Assembly (NCBI RefSeq): GCF_900156895.1
Contig: NZ_FTPD01000006.1
Location: forward strand, 248,001 to 312,000
Reading direction: 5' to 3'
From: Mesorhizobium prunaredense
Lineage (GTDB): Bacteria; Pseudomonadota; Alphaproteobacteria; Rhizobiales; Rhizobiaceae
DNA: 64,000 nucleotides
The notes under the pieces were generated by a model. That model was given only the letters and a program-made list of their open reading frames with translations. It did not search any database and had not been told where the DNA came from. Position numbers and translations under genes: made by a program. Shown piece after piece: positions 53,997 to 62,949 of the stretch; within the stretch, counting starts at the first letter, position 1; every line of letters starts with the position of its first letter.

Positions 53997-54755
53997 CTAA
54001 TCGAACATGATCGCTTGCAGCGCGCCGCCATTGCGCTTGAGCCAGTCCTTGCAGCGCTCGGTGTCCGGGCAAAGCTGCTCGCACAATTTCCAGAATTTCG
54101 GGCCGTGGTTCATCTCCTTGAGATGCGCCACCTCATGCGCGACGAGGTAGTTTATAACAGGCGATGGCGCCATCATGATGCGCCAGGAGAAGGACAAATT
54201 GCCGTCGGAAGTGCACGAGCCCCAGCGGCTCGACGTGTCCTTGAAGCGGATCGCCTTGGCGCGCTTGCCGATCGTCCCGGTGTGTCTGACCACCAACCGC
54301 TCGATCTCGCGCTTGGCCTCGCGCTTGAGGAAATCGGCGATGCGGCGCGGCAGGTGCACGCGCTCGCCATGCACGATCATCAGCGGACCGCGTTCGTCGC
54401 ACGACAGCGTGACGGTACCGCGTTTCGAGGGCTCATGAACAATGCGATGCGGCACGCCGCGCACCGGTATTTTGATACCGGGCCGCACCTGCGGCCGGTT
54501 GGGCACCTTGGCCAGCCGCTGCTCCAGCCAGTCCTGATGGCGGTCGAGGAATTTTTCCACCTCGCCCCGCCGCAAACCCGGCGGCACGGTGATGCGCAAG
54601 CCGCGGCCGCCGGAATCGATGCGCAACGTCAGGCGCCGTGCCCGGTCGCTCTCGACGATTTTGAGTGGCAGCGTGCGGCCGGCAACACAATGCTCTCGCT
54701 CCACGACGGGGGCGGGCCTGGGTTTGGTCAGGTTGCGGAAGAAGCCGAATGACAT
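53997..54755 (-). CDS. YgjP/SprT-like zinc metallopeptidase-family protein
   Basis: 252 residues. The zinc motif is VAHEVAHLKEMNHGPKFW near residue 215 (HExxH with a third His), preceded by FKDTSSRWGSCTSDGNLSFSW, the signature of YgjP-like DUF45 proteins. No signal peptide, so cytoplasmic. Substrate unknown. Confidence 0.88.
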   Translation of the reverse strand: MSFGFFRNLTKPRPAPVVEREHCVAGRTLPLKIVESDRARRLTLRIDSGGRGLRITVPPGLRRGEVEKFLDRHQDWLEQRLAKVPNRPQVRPGIKIPVRGVPHRIVHEPSKRGTVTLSCDERGPLMIVHGERVHLPRRIADFLKREAKREIERLVVRHTGTIGKRAKAIRFKDTSSRWGSCTSDGNLSFSWRIMMAPSPVINYLVAHEVAHLKEMNHGPKFWKLCEQLCPDTERCKDWLKRNGGALQAIMFD

Positions 54756-54800
54756 GGCGGGACGATACGTGATTCGAGGAAAACGAATAGAACAAAAAAG

Positions 54801-54830
54801 AAACGGCGCCGCTGACGCGACGCCGTTTTT
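54801..54830 (-). terminator. Rho-independent terminator after the DUF2852 gene
   Basis: Minus strand AAACGGCG...CGCCGTTT with 12-base loop, followed by CTTTTTTG, 24 bp past the stop. The T-run on the plus side is also good, so it may work in both directions. Confidence 0.8.
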
Positions 54831-54853
54831 GATTATTTATCGGGGCAAGGCTC

Positions 54854-55357
54854 TTACTCGTCCAGTAGGCCTGGCGTGGATTTGCCACCGCGTTTGCCGG
54901 TCCCCGTCGAGCCGGTCGATCCACCTGTTGTGGGGCCGCCGGTTGTGGGCGACGTCGACTTGTTGCGGTTCGCCATGAAGCGGTCGAACTCTTCCTGGTC
55001 CTTGGCGCGACGCAATTCCCTGGCATATTCGTCGAACTCGCTCAGCATCTCGTCGAGCTTGCGGCGCTCTTCATTGAGCCGCTCGAGTTCCTTTTCGCGC
55101 CAGTCGTCGAAAGCGACGTTGCCGGTGCGGGCGGAGCCGTGGCCCCAGCGCGCCGCTTTGTCGGAACCGCGGCGGCAGCCGGCGAAGATGCCGTCCGTCG
55201 CGCGGTTGACGTCGCGCTTGAAGCCGTCAAGCCGGTCGCCCCAGATGATGTAGGCGAGCATGGCGAGGCCGAGCGGCCAGAACACCATGAAGCCGATCAC
55301 CATCAGTGCGATGGTCGCCGGCGTCCAGGCCGGACGGATCAATGCAGATGTGTTCAT
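54854..55357 (-). CDS. DUF2852-family membrane protein
   Basis: 167 residues. One or two hydrophobic segments near the N terminus (ATIALMVIGFMVFWPLGLAM then LAYIIWGDRL), a charged coiled-coil-like region at about 85-125 (REKELERLNEERRKLDEMLS), and a Gly/Ser/Thr-rich tail at 130-160. Family restricted to alphaproteobacteria; function unknown. Confidence 0.85.
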   Translation of the reverse strand: MNTSALIRPAWTPATIALMVIGFMVFWPLGLAMLAYIIWGDRLDGFKRDVNRATDGIFAGCRRGSDKAARWGHGSARTGNVAFDDWREKELERLNEERRKLDEMLSEFDEYARELRRAKDQEEFDRFMANRNKSTSPTTGGPTTGGSTGSTGTGKRGGKSTPGLLDE

Positions 55358-55592
55358 TTTCTCCCAATCCTTCAGTTGGAGACAGCCAATCCCGGCTGCG
55401 TGGAATCGAAATGGGAAGGGAAAAACGGCTATTCAAGACAGTCACAGCCACAACCGGACAAACATTTGAAATGATTATCGCTTTTTGAGCGTTTCAAGGG
55501 AAAGAACGACCAGGCCGGCAAGCAAGGTGGCCGACGGTTCTGCAGCGAAAGTCCGGCGCCGGTGCATTGACTTGATGCTTCGGATGTCCGTT

Positions 55593-56057
55593 TCAAAAAT
55601 CCAGGGGTGCGTTATCGACGACCTCTTTCATCACGAAGAAGGTTCTCGTCTGGCGAACGCCAGGCAATGCGATCAACTGGTCTCCGTGAATTCGGTTGAA
55701 ATCCGCCATGTCGCCGACCCTGATCTTCAGAAAATAGTCGAAGTCGCCCGCCACCAGATGGCAGTCGAGGATGAATTTCAGTTTCGCGACGGCCTTCTCG
55801 AAATCCGCGAAACTCTCCGGGGTCGAGCGGTCGAGGACGACGCCGACCATCACCAACGCGCCTCTGTCGACCTTCTGCGGTGTCACCACCGCCCTGACAT
55901 GACTGATGTAGCCTTCATCGAACAAGCGCTGCGTGCGGCGGTGGCACGTCGCCGGGCTGACAGCGACCGACTGCGCCAGCTCTGCATTGGTCAGTCGTCC
56001 GTTGTCCTGGAGCAGGCGCAACATTTTCAGGTCGATCCGGTCGAGCGGTGCTCGCAT
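55593..56057 (-). CDS. Lrp/AsnC-family regulator, probable AcdR-type activator of acdS
   Basis: 154 residues: helix-turn-helix at about 5-60 (LDRIDLKMLRLLQDNGRLTN; VSPATCHRRTQRLFDEGYI) and a RAM effector domain. It is transcribed away from the ACC deaminase gene, the arrangement of acdR/lrpL with acdS in Pseudomonas and Rhizobium leguminosarum, where the Lrp protein activates acdS when ACC is present. The role is inferred from that context. Confidence 0.88.
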   Translation of the reverse strand: MRAPLDRIDLKMLRLLQDNGRLTNAELAQSVAVSPATCHRRTQRLFDEGYISHVRAVVTPQKVDRGALVMVGVVLDRSTPESFADFEKAVAKLKFILDCHLVAGDFDYFLKIRVGDMADFNRIHGDQLIALPGVRQTRTFFVMKEVVDNAPLDF

Positions 56058-56156
56058 GGAAGATTCTTCCGATATTGGAGTTGAAAATTGAAGCTATATG
56101 ACAATTCCGCGCTGTTAGGCGATGCCTCGGACATTTTAGGTCCGATCTTTGAGAGC

Positions 56157-56168
56157 ACCTTTCAAGGT
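56157..56168. promoter_or_regulatory. Palindrome in the lrp/acdS divergent promoter
   Basis: ACCTT-TC-AAGGT, a perfect 12-bp dyad 60 bp upstream of acdS. Candidate Lrp-box; the real Lrp consensus is loose, so support is weak. Confidence 0.35.
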
Positions 56169-56228
56169 AAAGATGATAGTGTTCACCGCATCACATCGCA
56201 ATGAACAGGAACAAGAGAGGGCACTCTC

Positions 56229-57242
56229 ATGCTCGAGAAATTCGAACGCTATCCGCTCACCTTCGGGCCGACCCATATCGAGAAACTGGAGCGGCTCGGC
56301 GCTCACCTCGGCGGGAAGGTCGATCTCTACGCCAAGCGAGAGGATTGCAATTCCGGCCTCGCCTTCGGCGGCAACAAATTGCGCAAGCTCGAATACATCA
56401 TCCCGGACGCGATCGCCTCAAACGCCGACACGCTGGTCTCGATCGGCGGCGTTCAATCCAACCATACGCGCATGGTGGCGGCCGTCGCGGCGAAGATCGG
56501 CATGAAATGCCGCCTCGTGCAGGAAAGCTGGGTACCCCATGAAGATGCCATCTACGATCGCGTCGGCAACATCCTTTTGAGCCGGATTATGGGCGCTGAT
56601 GTCCAGATGGTCGATGAGGGCTTCGATATCGGAATTAGGGAAAGCTGGGAGCAGGCGATCGCGGATGTGAAGGCCAAGGGTGGCAAGCCTTATCCGATTC
56701 CGGCCGGGGCTTCGGTGCATAAATATGGCGGCTTGGGTTATGTCGGCTTCGCCGAGGAGGTCCGCGCGCAGGAGAAGGAACTCGGCTTTGCCTTCGACTA
56801 CATCGTCGTTTGTACCGTCACCGGTTCAACTCATGCTGGCATGCTGGTCGGCTTCGCCAAGGACGGCCGCGAACGCAACGTGATCGGCATCGACGCATCC
56901 TGCACCCCGGCGCAGACCAAGGCGCAGGTACTCAACATTGCGCAGAACACCGCGACGCTGGTCGAACTCGGCAAGGAGCTCAATGAGGAAGATGTCGTCC
57001 TGATCGAGGATTATGCCTACCCGGTCTACGGCGTCCCCTCTCAGGAGACGAAGGAAGCAATCCGTCTCTGCGCGCGCCTTGAAGGCATGATCACGGATCC
57101 GGTTTACGAGGGAAAATCCATGCAGGGCACGATCGATCTCGTGAAGAAGGGTTATTTTCCCAAGGGATCCAAGGTGCTCTACGCCCACCTCGGCGGTGCT
57201 CCAGCCATTAACGGATATGCTTACACATTCCGCAACGGCTGA
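56229..57242 (+). CDS. acdS: 1-aminocyclopropane-1-carboxylate (ACC) deaminase
   Basis: 337 residues. [20 protein letters not shown] at the start; PLP-binding Lys50 in [36 protein letters not shown] with Tyr293-Glu294 and YAHLGG with Leu321, the residues (Tyr294, Glu295, Leu322 in Pseudomonas) that separate true ACC deaminases from D-cysteine desulfhydrases. It breaks the ethylene precursor ACC to 2-oxobutyrate and ammonia, lowering plant ethylene and aiding nodulation. GAGAGGGCACTCTC before the ATG holds the ribosome site. Confidence 0.95.
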   Translation: MLEKFERYPLTFGPTHIEKLERLGAHLGGKVDLYAKREDCNSGLAFGGNKLRKLEYIIPDAIASNADTLVSIGGVQSNHTRMVAAVAAKIGMKCRLVQESWVPHEDAIYDRVGNILLSRIMGADVQMVDEGFDIGIRESWEQAIADVKAKGGKPYPIPAGASVHKYGGLGYVGFAEEVRAQEKELGFAFDYIVVCTVTGSTHAGMLVGFAKDGRERNVIGIDASCTPAQTKAQVLNIAQNTATLVELGKELNEEDVVLIEDYAYPVYGVPSQETKEAIRLCARLEGMITDPVYEGKSMQGTIDLVKKGYFPKGSKVLYAHLGGAPAINGYAYTFRNG

Positions 57243-57350
57243 ATGCTTTTTAGTTGCAGCACGTTTCCCTCTGACGACATCCGCGTCCGCCTGCAGACAG
57301 GGCAGGATTCCAGGAGGGCTGCAGCCGGCCGCGACGAATGCGCATGTCTC

Positions 57351-58127
57351 TTAGCCTGCCTGCCGCACCATGGCGTCGACCGCCCGCACCAGCATGTCGA
57401 GATCCTGAGGCCGCGACAGGCGGTGGTCGCCGTCGGGGATCAGCGACAGCGTGACGTCGTCGGCCGGCAGCAGGCCGACCAGTTTCAGCGCATGGCTCGG
57501 CGGCACGTCTGCATCGGCCAGCCCTTGCAATATGTGGACGGGGCAGTGGGTGTCGATCGGCCCGTTCATTGTCAGGTTGTTGCGGCCGTCCTCGATCAGC
57601 GCACGGGTGTAGATGTAAGGCTCGGCCGAATAGTCCGACGGCTCCTCGAAAAAACCTTTTTTGGCTAGATCGCGCTTCTGCGCTTTGGTCAGCGCCGGCT
57701 CGACCAGCTCTGCGGTGAAATCCGGCGCCGGCGCTAGAAGCACCAGGCCGGCGATGCGGTTCTCGCCTGGCTTGTGCAATTCCTGGCGCAATTCCTGGAC
57801 CATGCGCAGCGCGATCCATGCGCCCATCGAGGAGCCGACCAGGATTTGCCTGCCTTGCGTGAAATGGCGGAAGACGGCGAGGCTTTGCGAAAGCCATTTC
57901 GAGACGGTGCCATCGGCAAAGGCGCCGCCCGACTCGCCATGACCGGAATAGTCGTGGCGCAGGAATGCCCGGCCTTGCCCGCTCGCCCATTGCGCCAGCT
58001 TCTCGGCTTTGGTGCCCAGCATGTCCGACTTGTAGCCGCCGAGCCAGACGATGCCTGGCGCGGCACCCGCAGCGCGCCTGACAGCAATGCTGGTTCCGTC
58101 GACATCGAGAAAAACCGGTGCGGTCAT
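57351..58127 (-). CDS. Alpha/beta hydrolase
   Basis: 258 residues. Nucleophile Ser in ILVGSSMGAWIALR near residue 98, acid Asp in LQGLADADVPPSHA near 205, His in PDGDHRLSRPQDLD near 237; HDYSGHGESGG is the oxyanion-side motif. Resembles palmitoyl-thioesterase ABHD10-type and serine esterases of rhizobia. Substrate unknown. Upstream of infC, divergent. Confidence 0.85.
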   Translation of the reverse strand: MTAPVFLDVDGTSIAVRRAAGAAPGIVWLGGYKSDMLGTKAEKLAQWASGQGRAFLRHDYSGHGESGGAFADGTVSKWLSQSLAVFRHFTQGRQILVGSSMGAWIALRMVQELRQELHKPGENRIAGLVLLAPAPDFTAELVEPALTKAQKRDLAKKGFFEEPSDYSAEPYIYTRALIEDGRNNLTMNGPIDTHCPVHILQGLADADVPPSHALKLVGLLPADDVTLSLIPDGDHRLSRPQDLDMLVRAVDAMVRQAG

Positions 58128-58338
58128 GGCTCACTCCTCACGCAGGTCTTTTGACACAGCTGGCGGTTCCACGAAAAGTGCTCGGCAACTTTCTTCGTTT
58201 GGTGCAGGCAGAAGTCAGGGAACAGGTGATTTCCTGTGAGCGCTGTGCTATTGACTCCGGCCGCGCGCTCACCACATTGGCGCGTTCGCAATTCTGAATT
58301 GAAAACCCCGAACGAAACGGCTCAAGGAGACCACGACC

Positions 58339-58875
58339 ATTCGCAGACCTTTCAAAGCAACGGCGCCCACCAAGGAGGGCCCGCGCTCCAACCGTGACAT
58401 CCGGGTTCCCCGGGTCCAGCTTATCGACGCCGAAGGCCACAACCACGGCGATGTCTCCATCAACGACGCATTGCTGCTCGCCGAAGAGGCTGGGCTCGAT
58501 CTGGTCGAGATATCGCCCAACGCAGTGCCGCCCGTCGTAAAAATTCTCGATCTCGGCAAGCTGAAATACGCCAACCAGAAGAAGGCGGCCGAGGCGCGCA
58601 AGAACCAGAAGGTCATCGAGATCAAAGAGATCAAGATGCGCCCGAACATCGACAGCCATGACTACGAGACCAAGATGAAAGCGGTCCGGCGGTTTTTCGA
58701 GGAAGGTGACAAGGTCAAGCTGACATTGCGCTTTCGCGGCCGCGAGATGGCGCATATGGAACTTGGCATGCAGCTTCTGAACAAGGTTCGCGAGGAAGTG
58801 GCACCCATCGCCAAGGTCGAAGCCGAACCGAAGCTCGAAGGCCGCCAGATGATGATGGTGCTGGCGCCCCGCTAA
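58339..58875 (+). CDS. infC: Translation initiation factor IF-3, with ATT start codon
   Basis: 178 residues. There is no ATG/GTG/TTG near the expected N terminus, but ATT at 58339 is preceded by AAGGAG at nine bases and gives (M)[20 protein letters not shown], matching IF-3 of other rhizobia. IF-3 rejects non-standard start codons, so an ATT start gives self-limitation, as known for E. coli infC (AUU). Both domains are present ([39 protein letters not shown]). An in-frame ATG at 58471 would lose 44 essential residues. Confidence 0.95.
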   Translation: MRRPFKATAPTKEGPRSNRDIRVPRVQLIDAEGHNHGDVSINDALLLAEEAGLDLVEISPNAVPPVVKILDLGKLKYANQKKAAEARKNQKVIEIKEIKMRPNIDSHDYETKMKAVRRFFEEGDKVKLTLRFRGREMAHMELGMQLLNKVREEVAPIAKVEAEPKLEGRQMMMVLAPR

Positions 58876-58906
58876 AGCGATTCCGCTAACGCGGTCCCGT
58901 CAAAGC

Positions 58907-58938
58907 AAAGGCCGCCTCGGCGGCCTTTTGTTTGTTTT
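58907..58938 (+). terminator. Rho-independent terminator of infC
   Basis: AAAGGCCGCC-TC-GGCGGCCTTT (10-bp stem) followed by TTGTTTGTTTTG, 31 bp past the infC stop. It separates infC from the methyltransferase and ribosomal genes. Confidence 0.88.
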
Positions 58939-59014
58939 GTCTTCGCCATGATTTCTCCGCAAGTTGCATCGACAAGGATTCCGGTTGCCGGTCCTCGCGG
59001 CGAAAGGATTGTCC

Positions 59015-59659
59015 ATGGCCGCTGCGGCACGTTCTCCGATTGAAAGATCGTTCGACGAAATGGGCCGCTATCAGCGGCGCCGGCGCATCCTGCTGGCGCT
59101 GCTGATCGGTGCTTTTTGCGCTTTGCTGGTCTTCGGCGGCTCCACGCACGATGAACTAGGCCACGAACGCATAGAGGGGCAGTACGGCATCGCCCTGATA
59201 CTGATCGGGATCGGCGGCCGGCTCTGGTCGATCCTCTATATCGGCGGCCGCAAATCGGCCGAACTGGTTGCTACCGGCCCATATTCGGTGATGCGCAACC
59301 CGCTGTATTTTTTCTCCACCGTAGCGGCCGCTGGCATCGGCGCCCAGACCGGCAGCGTGATCGTCTCGGTGGCGTCGGCGGTTTTGTGCGCGGCCGCGTT
59401 CTACATCGTCACGCTGCGCGAGGAACGGCATTTGACGACTGTGCTCGGGGCGCCGTACAAGGACTACATCGCACGGGTGCCGCGGTTTTTTCCCAATCCC
59501 CGGCTTTATCGCGATCAGGCCGAGGTCACCTTCACACCGCGCATTTTTAATCACACGCTGCGCGACGGCTTGATGTTCGTGGCTTCCGTACCGTTTTTCG
59601 AACTCATCGAGTCCGGACAGGAAAGCGGTGTAATTCCCGTCCTCTTCTGGCTGTACTGA
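59015..59659 (+). CDS. Isoprenylcysteine carboxyl methyltransferase-like membrane protein, paralogue 1
   Basis: 214 residues with four hydrophobic segments (ILLALLIGAFCALLVFGG; GIALILIGIGGRLW; FSTVAAAGIGAQTGSVIVSV; VASAVLCAAAFYIV) and the ICMT/PEMT signature GPYSVMRNPLYFFS near residue 88 with REERHL. About half of the residues match the next gene, so the two arose by tandem duplication. Bacterial members are SAM-dependent lipid or small-molecule methyltransferases; the substrate is unknown. AAAGGA precedes ATG 59015. Confidence 0.82.
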   Translation: MAAAARSPIERSFDEMGRYQRRRRILLALLIGAFCALLVFGGSTHDELGHERIEGQYGIALILIGIGGRLWSILYIGGRKSAELVATGPYSVMRNPLYFFSTVAAAGIGAQTGSVIVSVASAVLCAAAFYIVTLREERHLTTVLGAPYKDYIARVPRFFPNPRLYRDQAEVTFTPRIFNHTLRDGLMFVASVPFFELIESGQESGVIPVLFWLY

Positions 59660-59803
59660 ACTGCGGATGCTGGCTAAAGAGGCGACATGCATTAAATACG
59701 CCTGAATCATCTTGCAGAGGCGTCCCGGCGACCGGCGGGCGCCTGATTTCTTGGCCAGACGCTGCGATCGCTGGCGAAATTCCTCGACGATCGGATTCCC
59801 GAA

Positions 59804-60460
59804 ATGCTCAATGAAGTTAAATCGGAGCAGGCCGAACAAGCGCAGGCCAGGCGTGCGCTGGGCAGGTATCAGCACGCGCGCAGGATGGTGCTTGCCGCCC
59901 TCGTGGTCGTCATGTTCGCAGCGCTGCTGTTTGGCCAGTCTGCTTTTCCTCCCGAAAGCGTGCCGCACGAAACGATCGAAATGGCCGGCGTCCTGCTGAT
60001 CTTTCTCGGCATTGTCGGGCGCTTGTGGTCGACGCTCTATATCGGCGGACGCAAATCCTCCGAGGTGGTTACCGGCGGACCCTATTCGATCACCCGCAAT
60101 CCACTCTATGTCTTCTCCTCGATAGCTGCCGCCGGCGTCGGCGCGCAGATGGGCTCGATCACTGCGGCGATCGGCTTCGCGGTGATTTGCGCCGCCGCCT
60201 TTCATGTCGTCATCCTGCGCGAAGAGACGTTCCTGAAGGAGGCCTTCGGAACTCCATTCCAGGCCTATATGGCGCGAGTGCCGCGCTTTTTCCCGAAGCT
60301 TTCGCTGTATCAGGAAGGCGACACCGGCGGCTTCAAGCCGCGCCTGCTGCGGACGACGCTGCTGGACGGACTGGTGTTCCTCGTCGCCATGCCGTTTTTC
60401 GAGTCGATCGACGCCGCCCAGCAATCGGGCATACTGCCGGTGCTGTTCCGTTTCCCATAG
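59804..60460 (+). CDS. Isoprenylcysteine carboxyl methyltransferase-like membrane protein, paralogue 2
   Basis: 218 residues; same layout as the preceding gene, with GGPYSITRNPLYVFSSIAAA near residue 96 and REETFLKEAFGTPFQAYMAR. The shared segments GRLWS, LYIGGRKS and the RVPRFFP motif are placed identically. The 144-bp gap to the first paralogue holds a partial family C repeat (GCGACATGCATTAAA near 59682). Confidence 0.82.
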   Translation: MLNEVKSEQAEQAQARRALGRYQHARRMVLAALVVVMFAALLFGQSAFPPESVPHETIEMAGVLLIFLGIVGRLWSTLYIGGRKSSEVVTGGPYSITRNPLYVFSSIAAAGVGAQMGSITAAIGFAVICAAAFHVVILREETFLKEAFGTPFQAYMARVPRFFPKLSLYQEGDTGGFKPRLLRTTLLDGLVFLVAMPFFESIDAAQQSGILPVLFRFP

Positions 60461-60528
60461 GTCCATTGTGTGTCGGCACAAGGTGTTGCACGCCGGCCCG
60501 CTTTGACGTATAGCACCGCCGTTCCCAA

Positions 60529-60571
60529 AAACCGCCCGGCAGGGCATGCCGTGGCGGTTTCATTTGCTTTT
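60529..60571 (+). terminator. Strong hairpin ahead of rpmI: terminator or leader structure
   Basis: AAACCGCC...GGCGGTTT (8 bp) closes over CGGCA...TGCCG (5 bp) and is followed by CATTTGCTTTT. It lies 68 bp after the second methyltransferase and 74 bp before rpmI. It may terminate upstream transcription, or belong to the rpmI-rplT leader where L20 controls its own synthesis in many bacteria. The T-run is interrupted, so either reading is open. Confidence 0.5.
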
Positions 60572-60634
60572 CGGGCTTTGGTCGGCCTGAAGCGAACAAA
60601 AGCGCGATGATGCGCACATAAACGGAGTAGCAAA

Positions 60635-60838
60635 ATGCCCAAGATGAAGACCAAGTCAGCCGCCAAGAAGCGGTTCAAGATCACAGGTACGGGTAAAGTC
60701 CTGTCGGCTGCGGCCGGCAAGCGTCACGGCATGATCAAGCGTTCCAACAAGTTCATTCGAAATGCCCGCGGCACGATGGTTCTGGCTGAACCGGATGGCA
60801 AGAAGGTCATTAAGAATTTTCTGCCGAACGGCCTCTAA
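60635..60838 (+). CDS. rpmI: Large ribosomal subunit protein bL35
   Basis: 67 residues, [20 protein letters not shown] and [18 protein letters not shown], basic throughout and of normal length. GGAGTAGCAAA precedes the ATG. Confidence 0.98.
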   Translation: MPKMKTKSAAKKRFKITGTGKVLSAAAGKRHGMIKRSNKFIRNARGTMVLAEPDGKKVIKNFLPNGL

Positions 60839-60863
60839 GGCATTCGGTCTGGACACGCATTTG

Positions 60864-60920
60864 TTTTAACGCAATTCCGAACGGAAAACCGCCAGGCACT
60901 TTTCCTGGAATTGCTTTTAA
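60864..60920. repeat. Palindromic repeat between rpmI and rplT (family D)
   Basis: GCAATTCC (60871-60878) and GGAATTGC (60907-60914) enclose GGAAAACCG and CTTTTCC; outer TTTTAA ends. The pattern is that of a dispersed rhizobial intergenic palindrome; only one copy is in this window. It fills most of the 94-bp gap and leaves the rplT ribosome site (AAGGAG) just outside. Confidence 0.65.
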
Positions 60921-60932
60921 GGAGATCATGAC

Positions 60933-61334
60933 ATGGCACGCGTAAAAAGAGGCGTCACCTCGCACGCCAAGCACAAAAAGGTCCTGAAAGCCGCCAAGGG
61001 TTTCTACGGCCGCCGCAAGAACACCATTCGCATCGCCAAGCAGGCGGTGGAAAAGTCGCTGCAGTATGCCTACCGCGACCGCAAGAACCGCAAGCGTTCG
61101 TTCCGCGCTCTGTGGATCCAGCGCATCAATGCCGCGACCCACGAGCATGGCCTGACCTATGGCCGGTTCATCGACGGTCTCAACAAGGCCGGTATCGAGA
61201 TCGATCGCAAGGTCCTGTCGGACATGGCCATCCACGAGCCGCAGGCATTTGCCGCTCTTGTGGCCAAGGCCAAGGTCGCGCTCGAGTACCTCAAGAACAC
61301 CACGCCGAACGCTTTTGAAAGCGCTGTAGCCTAA
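60933..61334 (+). CDS. rplT: Large ribosomal subunit protein bL20
   Basis: 133 residues; [20 protein letters not shown] and the C-terminal [20 protein letters not shown] are diagnostic. Binds 23S rRNA early in assembly. AAGGAGATCATGAC precedes the ATG. Confidence 0.99.
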   Translation: MARVKRGVTSHAKHKKVLKAAKGFYGRRKNTIRIAKQAVEKSLQYAYRDRKNRKRSFRALWIQRINAATHEHGLTYGRFIDGLNKAGIEIDRKVLSDMAIHEPQAFAALVAKAKVALEYLKNTTPNAFESAVA

Positions 61335-61371
61335 CCAGCGCCTTCCCAAGCACATCGACACTTGATTTGGG

Positions 61372-61406
61372 AAACCCGCGCTGGCAGGGCTGGCGCGGGT
61401 TTTTCT
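61372..61406 (+). terminator. Rho-independent terminator of rplT
   Basis: AAACCCGCGC and GCGCGGGTTT (10-bp stem, 11-base loop) with TTTTTCTTT after it, 37 bp past rplT and 26 bp before pheS. Checked for a Phe-rich leader reading frame before pheS: none with a start codon, so it is a terminator and not an obvious attenuator. Confidence 0.88.
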
Positions 61407-61429
61407 TTGCCTTCAATCGAGTCTGAAAC

Positions 61430-62515
61430 ATGAGTGACATGGAAACTCTCGAAAATTCCCTGATGAGCGACATTGCGTCGGCCGCCGACGAGCAGGCGAT
61501 CGAAGCCGTGCGTGTTTCAGCGCTCGGCAAGAAGGGCTCGGTCTCCGAAATGCTGAAGACGCTCGGCTCGATGAGCGCAGAAGAGCGCCAGATAAAAGGC
61601 CCGGCGATCAACGGTCTCAAGAACCGCATCACCGAGGCGCTTACCGCGCGCCGCGCCGAGCTAAAGAACGTAGCGATCGCGGCACGGCTCGCGGCGGAAA
61701 AGGTCGACGTCACGCTGTCGGTGCGGCAATCGCCGGCCGAGCGCGGCCGCATCCATCCGATCAGCCAGGTCAGCGACGAGATTGCCGCGATCTTCGGCGA
61801 CCTCGGCTTTGCCATCGCCGAAGGTCCCGATATCGAGACCGATTACTACAATTTCACCGCGCTGAACTTCCCGGAAGGCCATCCGGCGCGCGAGATGCAT
61901 GACACCTTCTTTTTCCACCCGGACGAGAAGGGCGAGCGCAAGCTTTTGCGCACCCACACCTCGCCGGTGCAGATCCGCACCATGGAGATGCAGAAGCCGC
62001 CGATCCGCATTGTCATTCCCGGAAAGACCTACCGCCAGGATTCCGATGCCACCCACTCGCCGATGTTCCATCAGGTCGAGGGGCTGGTGATCGACAGATC
62101 AGCCAACGTCGCCAATATGAAATGGGTGCTGGAAGAGTTCTGTAAGGCTTTCTTCGAGGTGCGCCAAGTCAAGATGCGCTTCCGGCCGAGCTTCTTCCCG
62201 TTCACCGAACCCAGCATGGAGGTCGACATCCAGTGCGACCGTTCGCGGCCGGGCGAGGTGCGCTTCGGCGAAGGCTCCGACTGGATGGAGATCCTCGGCT
62301 GCGGCATGGTCCACCCCAATGTGCTGAGATATGGCGGGCTCGATCCCGACGAATATCAGGGCTTTGCCTGGGGCATGGGCATCGATCGCATCGCTATGCT
62401 GAAATACGGCATGCCGGACCTGCGCGCCTTCTTCGACGCCGATGTGCGCTGGCTGTCGCATTACGGCTTCCGGCCGCTCGACATGCCGACGCTGTTCGCA
62501 GGCTTGAGCGCATGA
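61430..62515 (+). CDS. pheS: Phenylalanyl-tRNA synthetase alpha subunit
   Basis: 361 residues. N-terminal coiled coil (to about residue 90), then class II motifs: motif 2 in [20 protein letters not shown] region and motif 3 [17 protein letters not shown] near residue 320; [12 protein letters not shown]. Charges tRNA-Phe with PheT. Its stop overlaps the GFA gene start (ATGA). Confidence 0.99.
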   Translation: MSDMETLENSLMSDIASAADEQAIEAVRVSALGKKGSVSEMLKTLGSMSAEERQIKGPAINGLKNRITEALTARRAELKNVAIAARLAAEKVDVTLSVRQSPAERGRIHPISQVSDEIAAIFGDLGFAIAEGPDIETDYYNFTALNFPEGHPAREMHDTFFFHPDEKGERKLLRTHTSPVQIRTMEMQKPPIRIVIPGKTYRQDSDATHSPMFHQVEGLVIDRSANVANMKWVLEEFCKAFFEVRQVKMRFRPSFFPFTEPSMEVDIQCDRSRPGEVRFGEGSDWMEILGCGMVHPNVLRYGGLDPDEYQGFAWGMGIDRIAMLKYGMPDLRAFFDADVRWLSHYGFRPLDMPTLFAGLSA

Positions 62516-62949
62516 CAGCGGCCCACACCGGCGGCTGCCGCTGCGGCGCCGTGCGGTTCGAGGCTTCGGCCGAACCGCACCATGTCAGCTATTGCCATTG
62601 CGGCGATTGCCGGCGGGCCAGCGGCGCGCCGGTATCGGCCTTCGTCGGCTTCATCACCGAGCAGGTCGCCTTCACGGGCAAGGCGCTGAAGATGTTCGAG
62701 AACGGGCCGGTGACGCGCTCCTTCTGCGGCATCTGCGGCTCGCCGATCGCCTATGTCGACGAGCGGCTGGCCGACCACATCTATATCATGCTCGGCGCCA
62801 TGGACATGCCGGCCTATTTCAAGCCGACGCACCACGCCCATGTGCGCGAGCAGCTTCCCTTCCTGCACATGCCCGACGCGCTGCCGCGCCATTTGAAGAC
62901 CAGCGTGCCCAGACCTGACGGGCAAAGATCAGACGGAACACGGTCATGA
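62512..62949 (+). CDS. GFA-family (glutathione-dependent formaldehyde-activating type) zinc protein
   Basis: 145 residues. Zinc ligands in [10 protein letters not shown] near residue 10, [15 protein letters not shown] near 28 and [13 protein letters not shown] near 75, the Mss4-like fold. Known members include glutathione-dependent formaldehyde-activating enzyme, but most are uncharacterised. ATGA overlaps at both ends tie it to pheS and pheT translation. Confidence 0.85.
   Translation: MTAAHTGGCRCGAVRFEASAEPHHVSYCHCGDCRRASGAPVSAFVGFITEQVAFTGKALKMFENGPVTRSFCGICGSPIAYVDERLADHIYIMLGAMDMPAYFKPTHHAHVREQLPFLHMPDALPRHLKTSVPRPDGQRSDGTRS

Noticed and set aside
61335..61429. Phe attenuator before pheS
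   Set aside because: A TTT-TTC-TTT run follows the terminator, but it is the terminator's own T-tract and no start codon opens a leader frame.
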